Assembly (NCBI RefSeq): GCF_003589595.1
Contig: NW_020653200.1
Coordinates: 1,044,010 to 1,108,009 of the forward strand
Direction: 5' to 3'
From: Hyposmocoma kahamanoa
Lineage: Eukaryota > Arthropoda > Insecta > Lepidoptera > Cosmopterigidae
DNA length: 64,000 nt
The position numbers were made by a program, and so were the translations under genes. Numbering within the stretch: the stretch's first letter is position 1; every line of letters starts with the position of its first letter. This document shows positions 36,331-47,539 of the stretch, piece by piece. The notes under the pieces were generated by a model that was not told the DNA's origin, made no database searches, and saw only the letters and a program-made list of their open reading frames with translations.

Positions 36331-37027
36331 TTTGAATATGAAATGAGGAGCCTAAATGTGAGCAGCCAAAAGCTTCTACTGCTAAGAATGCATCAAAGGA
36401 AGAGTATTTTATAAGACATTCTATGGAAGAATAGATTGCAGAGGGGTGAGATATCTGTCAATCAATGTTAACATATAAAAATATTAAATGCGAAATAAAT
36501 ATGTTTATAAAGAGAAATTAATGAAATACTACGTAATTAGCATTGGAAAAACGAATAGCAAAATTCGGTGATACTATCAGTAGGATAGAATATGCCACGG
36601 TCGGGAGATCAGACATGAAAAGTAAGTAAATTGCCAAAGTGCGAGAAATAGCTTACAATACAAAATTTAAGTAATTTAGACACTAACATAACAGTAAATA
36701 TTAGTTAGAACTCTATCAGGAATCAGGAAAAGTAAGGGCGTTTCCTACAAAACGTATAATGAGAAACATGAAGATGATAGGGGTCTGTGGTTTCACACTA
36801 CAATATGATACACCTAATTTGTTACACTATTGGATGTACTTAGCTCGATCATATAAAATCCTGAAAACAGGCTAAAATAAATGTCTAAAACGAGTTATAT
36901 AAGAATTAAAATAACTTTGCACATAATTTTTACATGGAGACGGATAATCTGCAAAATTTTGATTTTCAACTGAAGTCCTGTACCTATAGTCTAGCCAAAT
37001 TCGATGTAGAATGTTTAATAACAAAAC

Positions 37028-37044
37028 GTTGCTAGGCAACCAAT
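37028..37044. promoter_or_regulatory. Consensus X-box next to a CCAAT box
   Basis: GTTGCTAGGCAAC (37028-37040) fits the RFX X-box pattern RYYNYY-N-RRNRAC in every position and is followed at once by CCAAT (37040-37044). X-box plus CCAAT is a known arrangement at RFX/NF-Y targets. No host gene start was found within reach, so a function here is only a possibility. Confidence 0.4.
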
Positions 37045-37306
37045 GATGTAATAGGAAAAGAACAGTTTTTTCAATGCTCATTATTAAGGCTTGCTCTGCC
37101 CTTGGCCAATCTCATAATTGGTAATTAGGTAAATAGGTAATTGGGTTATGTAGAAGTAATACTTACCTTGCTAATTTGCCAATTATTATAAAGTTTACAA
37201 AACACCTATTGATACGTACGATTTAGGAATAAAAATAAGTGTATGCATCCCATTAATATGGGATGGGCATTCCCCCCACCTCACCTCCTGACGTATTACG
37301 AGGTAT

Positions 37307-37362
37307 ACGAGGTATTTCAACGCGGCCTACATTTTAATGTAGGCCGCGTTGAAATACCTCGT
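37307..37362. repeat. 27-bp perfect palindrome with 2-nt centre
   Basis: Arms 37307-37333 (ACGAGGTATTTCAACGCGGC plus CTACATT) and 37336-37362 are exactly complementary with only TT between. A partial ACGAGGTA direct repeat precedes it at 37298-37305. Confidence 0.95.
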
Positions 37363-37440
37363 CTTAAACATAGATCGTTAATCGTATAAAGTTACGTCAA
37401 AAACCGAAAAACGAAGAATACGAATGAGCGTGAGAAAATT

Positions 37441-37725
37441 CACAATTGCCTTAGAGAAGCACTTTCTGCATTGTTTATACTTATTGCAACCCAGTTAATA
37501 AAATTTTACCAAAACCGTAGTATATGTTTAGTACCCGAAAAATCCGATAGATGGCGTTGTACTATTTTCGGCCCGAAGTGTGAATCGCGCGATTCCCGTA
37601 CAGTTTCTGATTCTCAACTACCAGGAGCATATAACGACAAAGATCTTTACTGTTGCTAGCATTGCGTATCGTGCCGTAAGGAAAAGTTGTCCGGTGGCAA
37701 TATTTAAATAGTTATTTTTATGCTA
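37441..37725 (+). repeat. Family A repeat, copy 1
   Basis: Seven-copy dispersed family of this half of the window. Shared landmarks: CTTCTGCATTG-TTATGCTTATTG, TTGGTACCTGAAAA, GGTAGATGGCATTGAAC, GAATCGCGCGATTCCCGTAC, CTACCAGGAGCACATAAA, TTTACTGCTGCTAGC and a GTGGCAATATT end. Here: CGATAGATGGCGTTGTAC and CTACCAGGAGCATATAAC. No protein is encoded, no A/B boxes and no terminal repeats were found. Confidence 0.8.
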
Positions 37726-37787
37726 AGCTCAAATTTGTTGTTTGACGCGAGTATTTGTATTGAAACTGAGCAAGTGAGGGTACCTAA

Positions 37788-37963
37788 GAGTCGTATTCCA
37801 GAACTCTACTCAATACTCACGTCAGGACTTGAGTATTACAGTGAGCACCGAAAATTATACTCAAGTCCTTGCCATTAGGATAGTATTTCCAGTGCTTGAA
37901 ATCATACTCAAGTCTGCTCAAATCCTGACTTGAGCATTAAGTAGAGTTCTGGAATACGACCCC
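37788..37963. mobile_element. Fold-back TIR element (176 bp)
   Basis: Terminal inverted repeats of about 42 bp: left GAGTCGTATTCCAGAACTCT continuing ACTCAATACTCACGTCAGGA, right the mirror ending AGAGTTCTGGAATACGACCCC. The middle repeats ACTCAAGTC-like words in both senses. Flanks are TAA on the left and TTA on the right, which is not a direct repeat. GGGTCGTATTC-type ends suggest PIF/Harbinger-like MITEs, but this is unproven. Confidence 0.75.
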
Positions 37964-38903
37964 TTAGATTGAAAATAGAATCCTGAGCGTAGCAAGAGTT
38001 TCAATGCACGAGACGCAAAACATACAACTTTTTTGCTGCCGAGCGAAACACACAACATTTATCTCACTATAGCGAGGAAAATTGTAGATGAAAGAAAAAC
38101 AGTTAAACTATAACAAATCAGTTTTAATAAACAAAATTAGTTATCGTAGTCGATTTAATGTCAACAATCATAAGAATAAAATATACCAACGGATTTATAT
38201 CACAGAAATAATGTATGACAAATCGCGTAAGTGAACTTGTCATTATGTTGAAAAACGCTTTTTCGGAAGATTTCAATGAGAAAGAAAGCCTTTCCGAGCT
38301 TTGGCATTTATTTGGTGATGTCTACAGGTTTCTCTCAATCCCATGTATCACAGCCAAATAGGTCCTATTCTGCCGAGATATGGACATACTTATTTGAATC
38401 TGCATATTGTTTTAGTTTTACGTATCTCCTGTTTGTTTAGATAGATGTGGTCTTCATCGCGTATTAATAACACAATGATTTTCCACGTGGAAACCGTATA
38501 ACTTAGACTCCATTTAATTACATTGATATTGATTACATTACAAACAGTCATGCGGACGGAGATAAGGGAACGACTAATTTCGCGCGGAGCGCGTACAAAG
38601 TCTGAAAATGCTTAAATAATGTTAAATGTGTCCTTGAGAATCTCCAATATTGTTCAATAGTATACCGCGGTAATATTATGCTTATTAAATCACTACATTT
38701 TAAGGTATTTTTTGAGGCTCAGGCGTAGTCCACTTCGCAAAATGTCTACCTAATGGACAGAAACCATCAGGAATTACAAACATTAACAAATTCTGGTAGT
38801 ATATTTTTTCATCAGGGTCTTATAGACAAACGAAATGTTTTCTCTAAAGAAAGAAAAATTCGTTGAAAGGTAAAATAACGGCATAATCAAAGAATAAACA
38901 CAA
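37964..38903. other. No gene recognised
   Basis: AT-rich; nothing recognised on either strand. Confidence 0.5.
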
Positions 38904-39087
38904 AAATGGCTCATTATCCGATAGCTACATGGCCACACTACTTACTACTTTCGTACCAAATTTCACTTGATTTAGTGGAATAGTATTAGTNNNNNNNNNN
39001 AAATGGCTCATTATCCGCTAGCTACATGGCCACACTACTCACTACTTACGTACCAAATTTCACTTGATTTAGTGGAGTAGTATTAGT
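38904..39087. other. Assembly gap flanked by duplicated 87-bp contig ends
   Basis: A run of ten N (38991-39000) separates two 87-bp segments (38904-38990 and 39001-39087) that align without gaps with four mismatches. The left copy ends exactly at the first N and the right copy begins exactly after the last, as expected when two overlapping contigs (often two haplotypes) were scaffolded without being merged. Confidence 0.92.
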
Positions 39088-39689
39088 AGTAGAGCGGTTT
39101 TGGTGACAATTTTTCACTGTATTATAAGTTATTTTGCGATAATCTTCAATGTTTCGAATTAGATCACCTACTTAAAAAAATAATTTAGAAAAGTGTGTTC
39201 CTCTGCTCTTACTATTATATTTTGCTATAACATTGTTTCTTGTCTTCATGATTATCATAATTTCTTTCGACACATGCCACTTTGTAATTATCACCTTAGG
39301 TAAGTACGTTTGTAGTGCAAAATGGTACGATTCGTTTTTATACTTTTCTGGTGAGAATGTGTCAAGTTAAATTCAATAATTGATAAACCACACTAATGAC
39401 ACTAAAAATACATTGTGTGAAATTTTCGCGACAACATTATGTTTTTGTTTCTCAAAACACGCGATTTTGTTTATTTTTATAATGTTTGTGTGAATAGTCG
39501 CCTTAGTAACAAAATACCTAAATGTCTCACAACTTTAATTAATCTTGGGTTGCCCGTCGAATTGACGACTGATATTATTTTCTTTTTAATGTTAGAACGT
39601 CTCGGAAATATAATTTTACAGGAAAAATGCAGTGTTTCTTGTTTTTCTATTGTTACAATATTTTGTTCACATTGATACGCCAAAAAACG
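39088..39689. other. Unassigned, partly upstream extension of family A
   Basis: The stretch from about 39490 (GTCGCCTTAGTAACAAAATAC ... TTGCCCGTCGAATT ... TATTATTTTCTTTTTAATG) aligns with 47575-47680, so the family A unit is longer at these two loci. A 78-codon frame across it is not protein-like. Confidence 0.45.
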
Positions 39690-40040
39690 ATAAACGAAGA
39701 ATAGAAAGAATCACGTGACAGAATTATTAATTGCAATTAGAGGGACACCTTCTGCATTGCTTATGCTTATTGAAACAACCTAGTTAAATTATATTTAACC
39801 AAAATATATATTTGGTACCTGAAAATTCCGATAGATGGCATTGCACTATTTTCGGCTTCAAGTCTGAATCGCCCGATTCTCGTACAGTTTCTGTTTCTCA
39901 ACTACCAGGAGCATATAAAGAGAAAGATCTCTACTGCTCCCGTACCGTGACGTGGTGGGAAGAGCTGTGTGGTGGCAATATTTAAAAGTTATTTTATAAC
40001 TTCAAACAATGTAATTCCTATTTAGTGAATCGTATGGAAA
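39690..40040 (+). repeat. Family A repeat, copy 2
   Basis: CCTTCTGCATTGCTTATGC, TTTGGTACCTGAAAATTCCG, ATAGATGGCATTGCAC, CTACCAGGAGCATATAAAG and GTGGCAATATTTAAAAGTT. It closely matches copy 1 and copy 4. Confidence 0.85.
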
Positions 40041-40194
40041 AAAAATAAAAGTAATACTTTGACAGCATACAAGACGTGTCATTCCTTTTTATTCACTCCC
40101 CAAATTTTGTTATTGATTACATAAAATACGTTATTTTATAAGGGCAACATTACATATCTACAAATTGTCGTAAGATAATTACTGTCTTCTAATT

Positions 40195-40320
40195 ATCATT
40201 GAAATGAAAGCTAGCTCTGAGTGGCACTTTGACACAACAGCTATGGACAGGCGTGGCACTTACAATCAGGCGTACGACTAGTTCGTCTCGTCACTTGGTG
40301 TCATAAAAATAAAATAAATT
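40195..40320 (+). repeat. Family D-like 3-prime fragment
   Basis: CTTACAATCAGGCGTACGAC and TTCGTCTCGTCACTTGGTG correspond to the end of the D module at 19130-19190 and 53900-53950. Confidence 0.5.
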
Positions 40321-40794
40321 AATAAGAAGCTTGCAATTTGACAATAAAATTCGAACGCATCTCATATCTTTCCGTCATTTTTATTTAATATTGTGCCAAA
40401 ACCCAATATTGCGTTTTGTCAATGTTACGTTACAATCGGCATTAAGTAAATAAAATTGACAAAGAATTATGAATACTAAAGTATAATAAAGATCTTAGAA
40501 AAACTATGACGAAAACTTGTCATTTTGAATGGTCAAAGGAAACTAACTGCCGTGCTTCTGTGAGGTCATGATGCGAATTTGACAGCAACTATTATTAAGG
40601 ATTGCTATGAGAGCTAAATTTAATAACTTATAAATAAAATTTAATGGTCATAAATTTTATAGAAAATAATAAGTTAGTAACTACGTGTATCGTATTAGTC
40701 GTTACGTTGCAACATGAATGCATATACATACATAGCCATTCAAATACATATTTGGATTATTGAGTTTTATAGTCTAAATTAATTCTTAATCACA

Positions 40795-41240
40795 ATAAGG
40801 GGAGAGAGATTTGGTGGTTGGTGATTTTAGTGCGTCGCATGAAACGATTGGCGGTCTTTTCAGTAGATCGGAGTCCAACAATGTATAATATTTGTAACGA
40901 ACGATTATACTATTGCCGTCTTGTATGCACAACCAAGTCGGCAATGCTGCAAGTTACGACAGCGTCGTTCGTTAGAACGAGACAAAATTATTGCACCAAT
41001 GCATCCTTTCGCGACCTTGAATACCGTGTGCGTGTGTGAATTGTTTGTATACAGCGAAACACACTAGAAAGGTTTTACTACGTACCTGCCTACCTCCAAC
41101 TTCCAATTTTCATCTCTCTTGCCTCTGAACGATTCATGATGTCCCGGTGACATCGCTTCCATTCAATGCCCCCCGTCGACCTCATTTCATTCATATCAGC
41201 TGCTTTTTTCACGTTACTTTAGAGATTTTAAATATTATTG
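40795..41240 (+). repeat. Family B repeat, copy 1
   Basis: Six-copy family of this half. Landmarks: GAGAGATTTGGTGGTGA, TTTGTAACGAACGAT, AAACTATTGCCGTCTTG, AACCAAGTTGGCAATGTTGC, AGAACGAGACAAA-TGATTGC, GTACAGCGAAACACACTAG, AAAGGTTTTACTACCTACC, TCTCTC-TGG-TCCGAACG, and an X-box-like palindrome GTTTCCATGGAAAC. In this copy the palindrome is degraded (GCTTCCATTCAATG near 41149). Open frames across it are accidental. Confidence 0.8.
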
Positions 41241-41713
41241 AATGAATTGTAATTGAATTTAGTTTAATTGTAATTCAGTGGCTGAAATCAGGCTGTGGAT
41301 GATGATGATGGATTGTAATTATTAGTGATAGGTCGAATCTAGATTTTAACGAATATTAATTATATTTAAAAGACTACGACTACATTTTAATGAACATTCG
41401 GCCGAACGTTCGGTAAAAAATTTTTGTCAGCTTATAAGTCAGGTCCTACCCCAGATTAGTCGATTAGTTGATACATGCCTTCATTCGGTTTTCAAAAAGT
41501 TAGAGCCTTGAGTGAGCACCCTCAGGTACAGGACGTATGGTTCTACCAGACGGACTTGCATGTAGTCGAAAGCTACAGATGTCGACAGTGACTGCAAATT
41601 GTTATCGCCACGCGCGTGGCTCAGGAGCTCAGTGTATTTGTTGTAATTGTATTCAGAACATTTATGATTCCAAATGATGACTTAACTTTTTACTGAGGTA
41701 ATAAAGATTCTCT

Positions 41714-41755
41714 GTCGAAATCATTGACTTACAAATAAAAGTCAATGGTCGAAAT
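41714..41755 (-). mobile_element. MITE-1 remnant (26 bp between 8-bp duplications)
   Basis: GTCGAAAT at 41714-41721 and 41748-41755 is a perfect 8-bp target duplication. Between them (41722-41747) is a 26-bp core: CATTGACTTACAAATAAA from one MITE-1 end joined to AGTCAATG from the other. More than 200 bp of the element are missing while both tips remain. Confidence 0.88.
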
Positions 41756-41889
41756 CCTCTATTTTAATTTATCAACGAAATCACGTCTGTAATCTTCGAC
41801 TACAGTCTGTGGTGGAAGTTGCCATCAAAAATAATAAACAAAGGTGCCATTACAAAAAAGCCATAAATTTATAATAATTTTTCGAAACT

Positions 41890-42185
41890 AGTACGTAAAA
41901 TTAAACCAAAACTAAAACTTTGTTTTGTACCTAGAAAATGCGGTAGATGGCATTGAACAATGTTCGCTCGAAAGTCTAACTCGCGCGTTTCCCATACAAT
42001 ATCCGATCATAAACTACCAGGAGTACATAAATAAAAAGATGTTTACTGCTGCTACACCGTGTGACACCGTGTATCGTGACGTGCTGAGAGCTACCTGGCG
42101 GCAAACTTGTAAAGTTTTTTAAAACTTCAGCATTGTTGTAAAATTACAAACATTTGGGCAATAAAGATGTCATTCGTATTTAATT
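41890..42185 (+). repeat. Family A repeat, copy 3
   Basis: TTTTGTACCTAGAAAATGCG, GTAGATGGCATTGAACAATG, AAACTACCAGGAGTACATAA, TTTACTGCTGCTAC and a final GGGCAATAAAGATGTCATTC. It contains a short local duplication ACACCGTGTGACACCGTGTA at about 42054. Confidence 0.8.
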
Positions 42186-42449
42186 GGGTAAGACGCGTAT
42201 TTGACATCATTGCTTTTGTACAACTTTAAGAAGACATTATCTTTTTTCCTTTTCTGAACGTATTTAGTATATTTCCGTCATATAATGCGATGTAAATATA
42301 TTAATTAAACCATGAATGTACTTTGTACACGAATTTTTTTACTGGGCGTAGAGGTGCTTCTAGCGAAAACAGGACCTGTTTTCTTTTTTAGAATGCTTTG
42401 ACTGTGTACTTATGCTACTTATATTTCACTATATGTTACTTATATAACT

Positions 42450-42657
42450 GCCTCCATGGCCGAACGGTTACCATGCCGGACTGCCACGCAGAGGTCCCAG
42501 GTTCGATTCCCGGGCCGAGAGAAATATTTGTATGGCCTACATTTATTTCTCTCGTGAGTTTGGGTGTAATTTGTGGTTGTCTATGTGTGTGTCCATGGCA
42601 CCAGCGACACAGGGTTTCCCTAGTGCGGGGCTATATTGATTGTGAGCGTTATTATTT
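42450..42657 (+). mobile_element. tRNA-headed SINE
   Basis: Nearly full-length forward copy: CTGCCTCCATGGCCGAACGG, B box GGTTCGATTCC, conserved body and GCGTTATTATTTAAAA tail. Confidence 0.88.
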
Positions 42658-42777
42658 AAAAAAATAAAAAAATAAAAAAAAACTTGCATGACTAAACTGT
42701 AATATTGTGCATAACTATTTCATGAATTTACAACTGTATGAATTATTTTTACGATTTGAAATACATTTCTTAGATAT

Positions 42778-42815
42778 AGATAAGAGAGATTTGGTGGTGA
42801 CTACAGTCACTATTC
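42778..42815 (+). repeat. Family B 5-prime fragment
   Basis: GAGAGATTTGGTGGTGACTA with CAGTCACTATTC matches only the start of family B (51232: GAGAGATTTGGTGATGACTG). The rest is missing. Confidence 0.6.
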
Positions 42816-42975
42816 TACATGTTAAATAAATCCATCGAGTTTATAACCAGAAATAGAGACGAAATAAGGGCTGTATATACCTGGCAACACATTAGCGATA
42901 CAGCTCTTACAAATATGAATTCTAGTTTGCTCTGAAATATACAGGCCAACTACTGACTGTGTGTACGTCTCCGTA

Positions 42976-43275
42976 TATTCCAAAAAATATTCTGTATTTA
43001 TTGTAATAAATATAATATCTCTAACAATGCCGTGCTGTTCTACTCGGTGATGTAGGAAAAACAGCAAAACATCTAATTACAAAACAAACTGAATCACATT
43101 TCATCGGTAATTACATATTAAATATGTAATTTAGCAATTTTCGTCGATTATAGCAAAGCTCAAAGTTATAAACAAGTTAACTGGTCGATTTGAAGTGAAA
43201 CAGTTGACGACACCCGTCAATTGTTTCGAATTCGGGCTAGCCAATCGGACCGCAGTTGTCACAGTAATGATATGG
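42976..43275 (+). repeat. Family F repeat, copy 1
   Basis: ATATTCTGTATTTATTGTAA, ATCTCTAACAATG, GGAAAAACAGCAAAACATC, CACATTTCATCGGTAATTA, GTTGACGACACCCGTCAATTG and GCCAATCGGACCGCAGTTG are shared in order with 60497-60784. It contains a 9-bp-arm hairpin around GACGACACCCGTC. Class unknown. Confidence 0.8.
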
Positions 43276-45589
43276 CAGAATAGTTTTCAAACAAATTAAA
43301 TGACATTTCGTCTCTATTTCTGCCTTAGACTATGGAAACTAAAGGACACGTTATGTTGACATATATAAATCAGACGTTATATGTATATGATACATTTCGA
43401 CGTCGAAAACATAAACACGTTTGTCTTTGTTTAACTATTGCGTGCCGTCTTAAGCCAAAAGAGATAGCATTACATTGGTCTGTGTCAAACACGGGAATCG
43501 TAAAATACGTAACGTCATCTTAAATGCCAACCGTGTCCATTTCGCAGTACATGAGGTACATGATACGGTTGTCAAAGGGAAGTACATCGACTGTCAAAAC
43601 AAATGTTTTTCCAAGTGTTTTATCGAATTATTCGCATTTATTGTATAAAATTGACAAAATTATTGACAATGAAAACAATTAAGTATTAATAAAAATTACG
43701 GAATGTGGCATTTGAAAAAGCGAAGATCGACCGAATGTAAGATTGTACAGGCACGTGTTATTTTTCTGTCTATAAATTACACAAAAGCCCAAATATCTCA
43801 TGTAATTAGACATACTTAAGTAGTTTATTCATAAATCTTGCCAAATTTTGCTTTGGTTTCTTCAGATTGCCTGTTTGTTTGTATATTTTGATGATTGTTG
43901 TTAACGATTACTTTTGAGATAGTGTTGAGATATTATCGATATTCTGTTATTAAAATAATTAAGTAGGAGGTTTTTATTTTTATTTTTTTTACTATTTCAA
44001 GTTTACCTACAAATCACAAAACAAAAAAGAATGGTTGGAAATCATACCGCCGTATAATAGTGCCAAATATAAACATTGAATCAAGGACCATCTTCATATT
44101 TTATTCGCTTCATTTTGAAGAGTCAAATTTTAACATAACTTTGAATGTAACTAGATTACATGATAATGTAATCCCATCATTAGGTTTATAGGTAAATAAT
44201 TTTGTATTTAATTAAGATTAAACACGACTCATTTACTAGGCATTCTCAGTTCCTGAAAACAAAATTATTCACTCGTTTCCGATTTTTTTCTCACTGAAAA
44301 CTCTAACTACCAAAAATTCTTATTTTATAAAGCCAGCAATACAAAGACCATGTTGGTCTAACGTTGCCGGGTGAAGGCCAATAGCAACGTATAGACAGCC
44401 TATTTTATTTGCCTTGCCTTGCCATCGTTCGGTGTCACTCGCCTAGGCTAGCGCTAACGTGTATAGAGCTCAGTTGACGAGACTTGTTACAACTCGCAGT
44501 CGCTCGTGACTACTTCTCATTTTCATCAAAGGCGCTCTGCCAATAGTAGTCAATTGACATCGTGTAATCAGACATTTGCATGCTATTTAATATATGCGAA
44601 ACGTGTTTATAATAACACTGTTTCTTGTTACATCTCCAGTTATACCATGTTTTAAGCAAATAAACGTATGATAATAATATTATTATCGATAATATTACTA
44701 CTTTCATTTATTTCCAAAATTAAATGGACCAATATTAAAGATTCACTTAAATCAGGCACTAATATTAATTCTATACTCATGCATAAATACAAAAAAGCAC
44801 TATTCGGAATCTGTTTAAAAATATCTCTATGAAAATAAGAATCTTGAGGGAGTAAATGTATAGGATTTATATTTTAAAGTTTTCTCTTTTTTATATACTC
44901 TCAAATTACAAATAATATTTTTTTCTGTGCAAATTCACTTTTCGTAATATTTGAGTATTTGTAAACGCAAAACAATAAATTCAAAATGTCATGTGCTTTT
45001 CCTTTTATATTCTCATAATAACCTAAAATATTCCCAAATGGAATATTGATCTACATTAATTAAATGTTTGCATGTCGATAATGACTTATCGATAGATTAT
45101 GATACGATACTAAAGAAATCTGCCATTTGTTCGTTCAATTTTTGTTTAGTATTGCACGTTCATTCCGTAGTTAGGGCACCTCCGTTCTTTTATTTTTTTC
45201 CATACTCTAAGATTTATGGTTATATACTCGATGTATAAACCATACGGATGCGCGACGAATGTATGTTACTTGCACTTTCTCTCATTTTATAATTCAAGTC
45301 TTCATCCGAATTAAAATACATTAAACAATTAAATTTAGTAATACACTACATCTAAATATAAAGGTTCACATAAATATGTGGCAGTGCAATACACATGTGA
45401 AACTTTATAACGTATATATCATTGTGTTAATAAACAATTATATTGTAAGAACAATCAAATTTTTTCCACTTTGTGACAACCCTTGCATATCTGCGAATAA
45501 CAGCGTAAGTACCTACACGGATGGTGGAAGCGTCAAAATTCAGACTTTGCGCTGCTGTGAGGGATGATATTGTAAAGCTGTACTATAGT
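43276..45589. other. No gene recognised
   Basis: AT-rich. A 65-codon minus-strand frame (44707-44510) begins MKVVILSIIILLSYVYLL, which looks like a signal or membrane anchor followed by a Cys- and Tyr-containing polar part, but composition in AT-rich DNA makes such hydrophobic starts common. Not annotated as a gene. Confidence 0.4.
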
Positions 45590-45985
45590 TATCGTTGCGT
45601 GAAATATCAGTATTTGTAACAAGCGATAAAACTATTGCCGTCTTGTATTTACAACCAAGTTGTCAATGTTGCCAGTTGCGATGGTGTCCCTCATCAGAAC
45701 GAGACAAATTGATTGCACAAGCGCAGCTTCTCGCGTCCTCGAGTAACGTGTGCGTGTCTGTATTGTTTTGTACAGCGAATATACTAGAAAGGTTTTACTA
45801 CCTACCTACTCTATGTCCAATGCATAAGGTTTAATTTTCAAAAGAGTATCATTCATCTCTCTTGGCTCCGAGGAAGTTATGCTGTCCTAGTGTTATCGTT
45901 TCCATGGCAAGCGCACGTCAACTGTCCACATTTTCGATATTACAGCTGGCCGTCACTTCCCTTTTATTTACGCTAGTACAGAGAT
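45590..45985 (+). repeat. Family B repeat, copy 2
   Basis: TTTGTAACAAGCGATAAAAC, TATTGCCGTCTTGTATTTAC, AGAACGAGACAAATTG, CTAGAAAGGTTTTACTACC and the X-box-like GTTTCCATGGCAAG at 45898-45911, followed by ATTACAGCTGGCCGTCAC. Confidence 0.85.
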
Positions 45986-46499
45986 TTTAAAAGTATGAAG
46001 TGCATATGCAATTATTATATTAGACGTTCAAACATCTTTTGTCAGATCAGATTAGTCTCGCTACATAGATATTTCCGTAATCAATGCGTTTTATACCTGT
46101 AAACCTAAATTTCCGTACCTATATATATTCATATTTGGTGGCTATTGTTATAATGTAATATTATGTCTGTAAACTTACATAATTATTTATATTGCTTACC
46201 TTCATTACTAACACTATTTACATTATTTGCTTTACATCTTACACTTTTGCTTGATATGTATATACGCTTTTGCGTGTGATGCACTTTGGTGGCATGGCTT
46301 ACTGGGCTGCGATCGCTTACCATATGGTACTCGCAGAAAACCGGCACTGTTTGACTTCTCTTGGTCTACAATATTTATGCTGAGTCAGGGCCATTTCAGC
46401 ACAAACTGTAGTCATAGGTACATTAAAATTTTATCAGTTCTTATAGTATTTGTTTGTTTTCTCACAGTATTTGTTTTTCTCGCAGTATGTGTTTTATAT

Positions 46500-46625
46500 A
46501 AATGCGTATAAAATTAATAATGGATGTTCTATATGCTTTTATATTATACTCTGTGATGTGATTGTAAATGTTTTATTTCTGTTTGTATTTGTGCTGAATA
46601 AACGTGTTATCTATCTATCTATCTA
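46500..46625 (+). repeat. LINE-type 3-prime tail with (CTAT)n
   Basis: GTATTTGTGCTGAATAAACG then TGTTATCTATCTATCTATCT: a polyadenylation signal followed by a tetranucleotide tail, the pattern of CR1/Jockey LINE ends. The 94-codon frame upstream (46227-46511) may be residual but has no RT motif. Confidence 0.55.
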
Positions 46626-46799
46626 AATTGCGGGTCATTAATCGAGAGTTCAAAGTCTGTGGCGGCATACCCTAACTATCTATAGTTTTAAGTCTTTAAT
46701 TTCTAAGTTCGGACATTTGGAAATATTCAGTAGCAATAGATATTTACTTCTTATTAACAGTGAAAAAAAAAACACCGCGATAAAACTACCTGCGCACAC

Positions 46800-46865
46800 T
46801 AGTGAAGTCCCCAACCCGCTTTAGGCTAGCGTGGCGGACTATGGTGCTCAGCAGTGGCACGTTGA
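46800..46865 (+). repeat. Common lepidopteran repeat tail, second copy
   Basis: CCCCAACCCGCTTTAGGCTA, GCGTGGCGGACTATGG, GCTCAGCAGTGG: the same repeat end as at 19634, internally shortened. Confidence 0.6.
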
Positions 46866-47150
46866 CGATGTCGATAGGTCCGTTATTCTATATCGTTATT
46901 TATTTATGAAACACTTGTATTTTTTGAAGATTATGAGTTTATTGGAAGTAATTACTTTTTTACTTACGCTGACAATAATGGCCCGTACATAAGGAACAGA
47001 GCGGGCTTTCTTGCCATAGATTATAGAGATGTACCCCTAGATTACCCATTAACCTTGTGCTGTATCACACACATTCATAAACTCATAAATAGTTGCGCTA
47101 TAACGGTGACATAGGCTTTGCATTCCTTTTTCAGACTACAGCTTTCCCTT

Positions 47151-47186
47151 GGCTATGTCGTATAAAGGATCTTATACGACATAGCC
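47151..47186. repeat. 15-bp perfect hairpin, 6-nt loop
   Basis: GGCTATGTCGTATAA (47151-47165) and TTATACGACATAGCC (47172-47186) around AGGATC. Confidence 0.9.
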
Positions 47187-47539
47187 ATATATTTCGATAA
47201 ATCTGGATTTTGTTTAAGTCCTGCACATCCGGCGTTTGTAAACATGCTCATTAAATTTCTGCGACCTGGGTGAATGAAACGTTGTCAGTACAATACTTGT
47301 AGGCCCGTAAATTTTTATCGAATGGACAAATTGACTATGGTCGTGAGACTCTAGATATTTTGTTAATAGTAGTGATTTTTGCTCAGAAGTTAATACGACT
47401 AATGGGGTGATGATGCTGATGTTCCAGAATAGATTCATTACTAGTAATTATGTGGTGTGTGGGTTCATAGTTTCTGCAATGGTTTATAATTATAGACTGT
47501 AAAGAAACAATTTATTGCACACATCGACTAATAACTCTA

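Noticed and set aside
37785..37966. A TWA target duplication for the fold-back element at 37788
   Set aside because: The flanks are TAA and TTA, which are complementary rather than identical, so the duplication expected for PIF/Harbinger is not shown.
44510..44707. Minus-strand frame with signal-peptide-like start as a secreted peptide gene
   Set aside because: Hydrophobic runs are expected in AT-rich DNA; no splice or family support.
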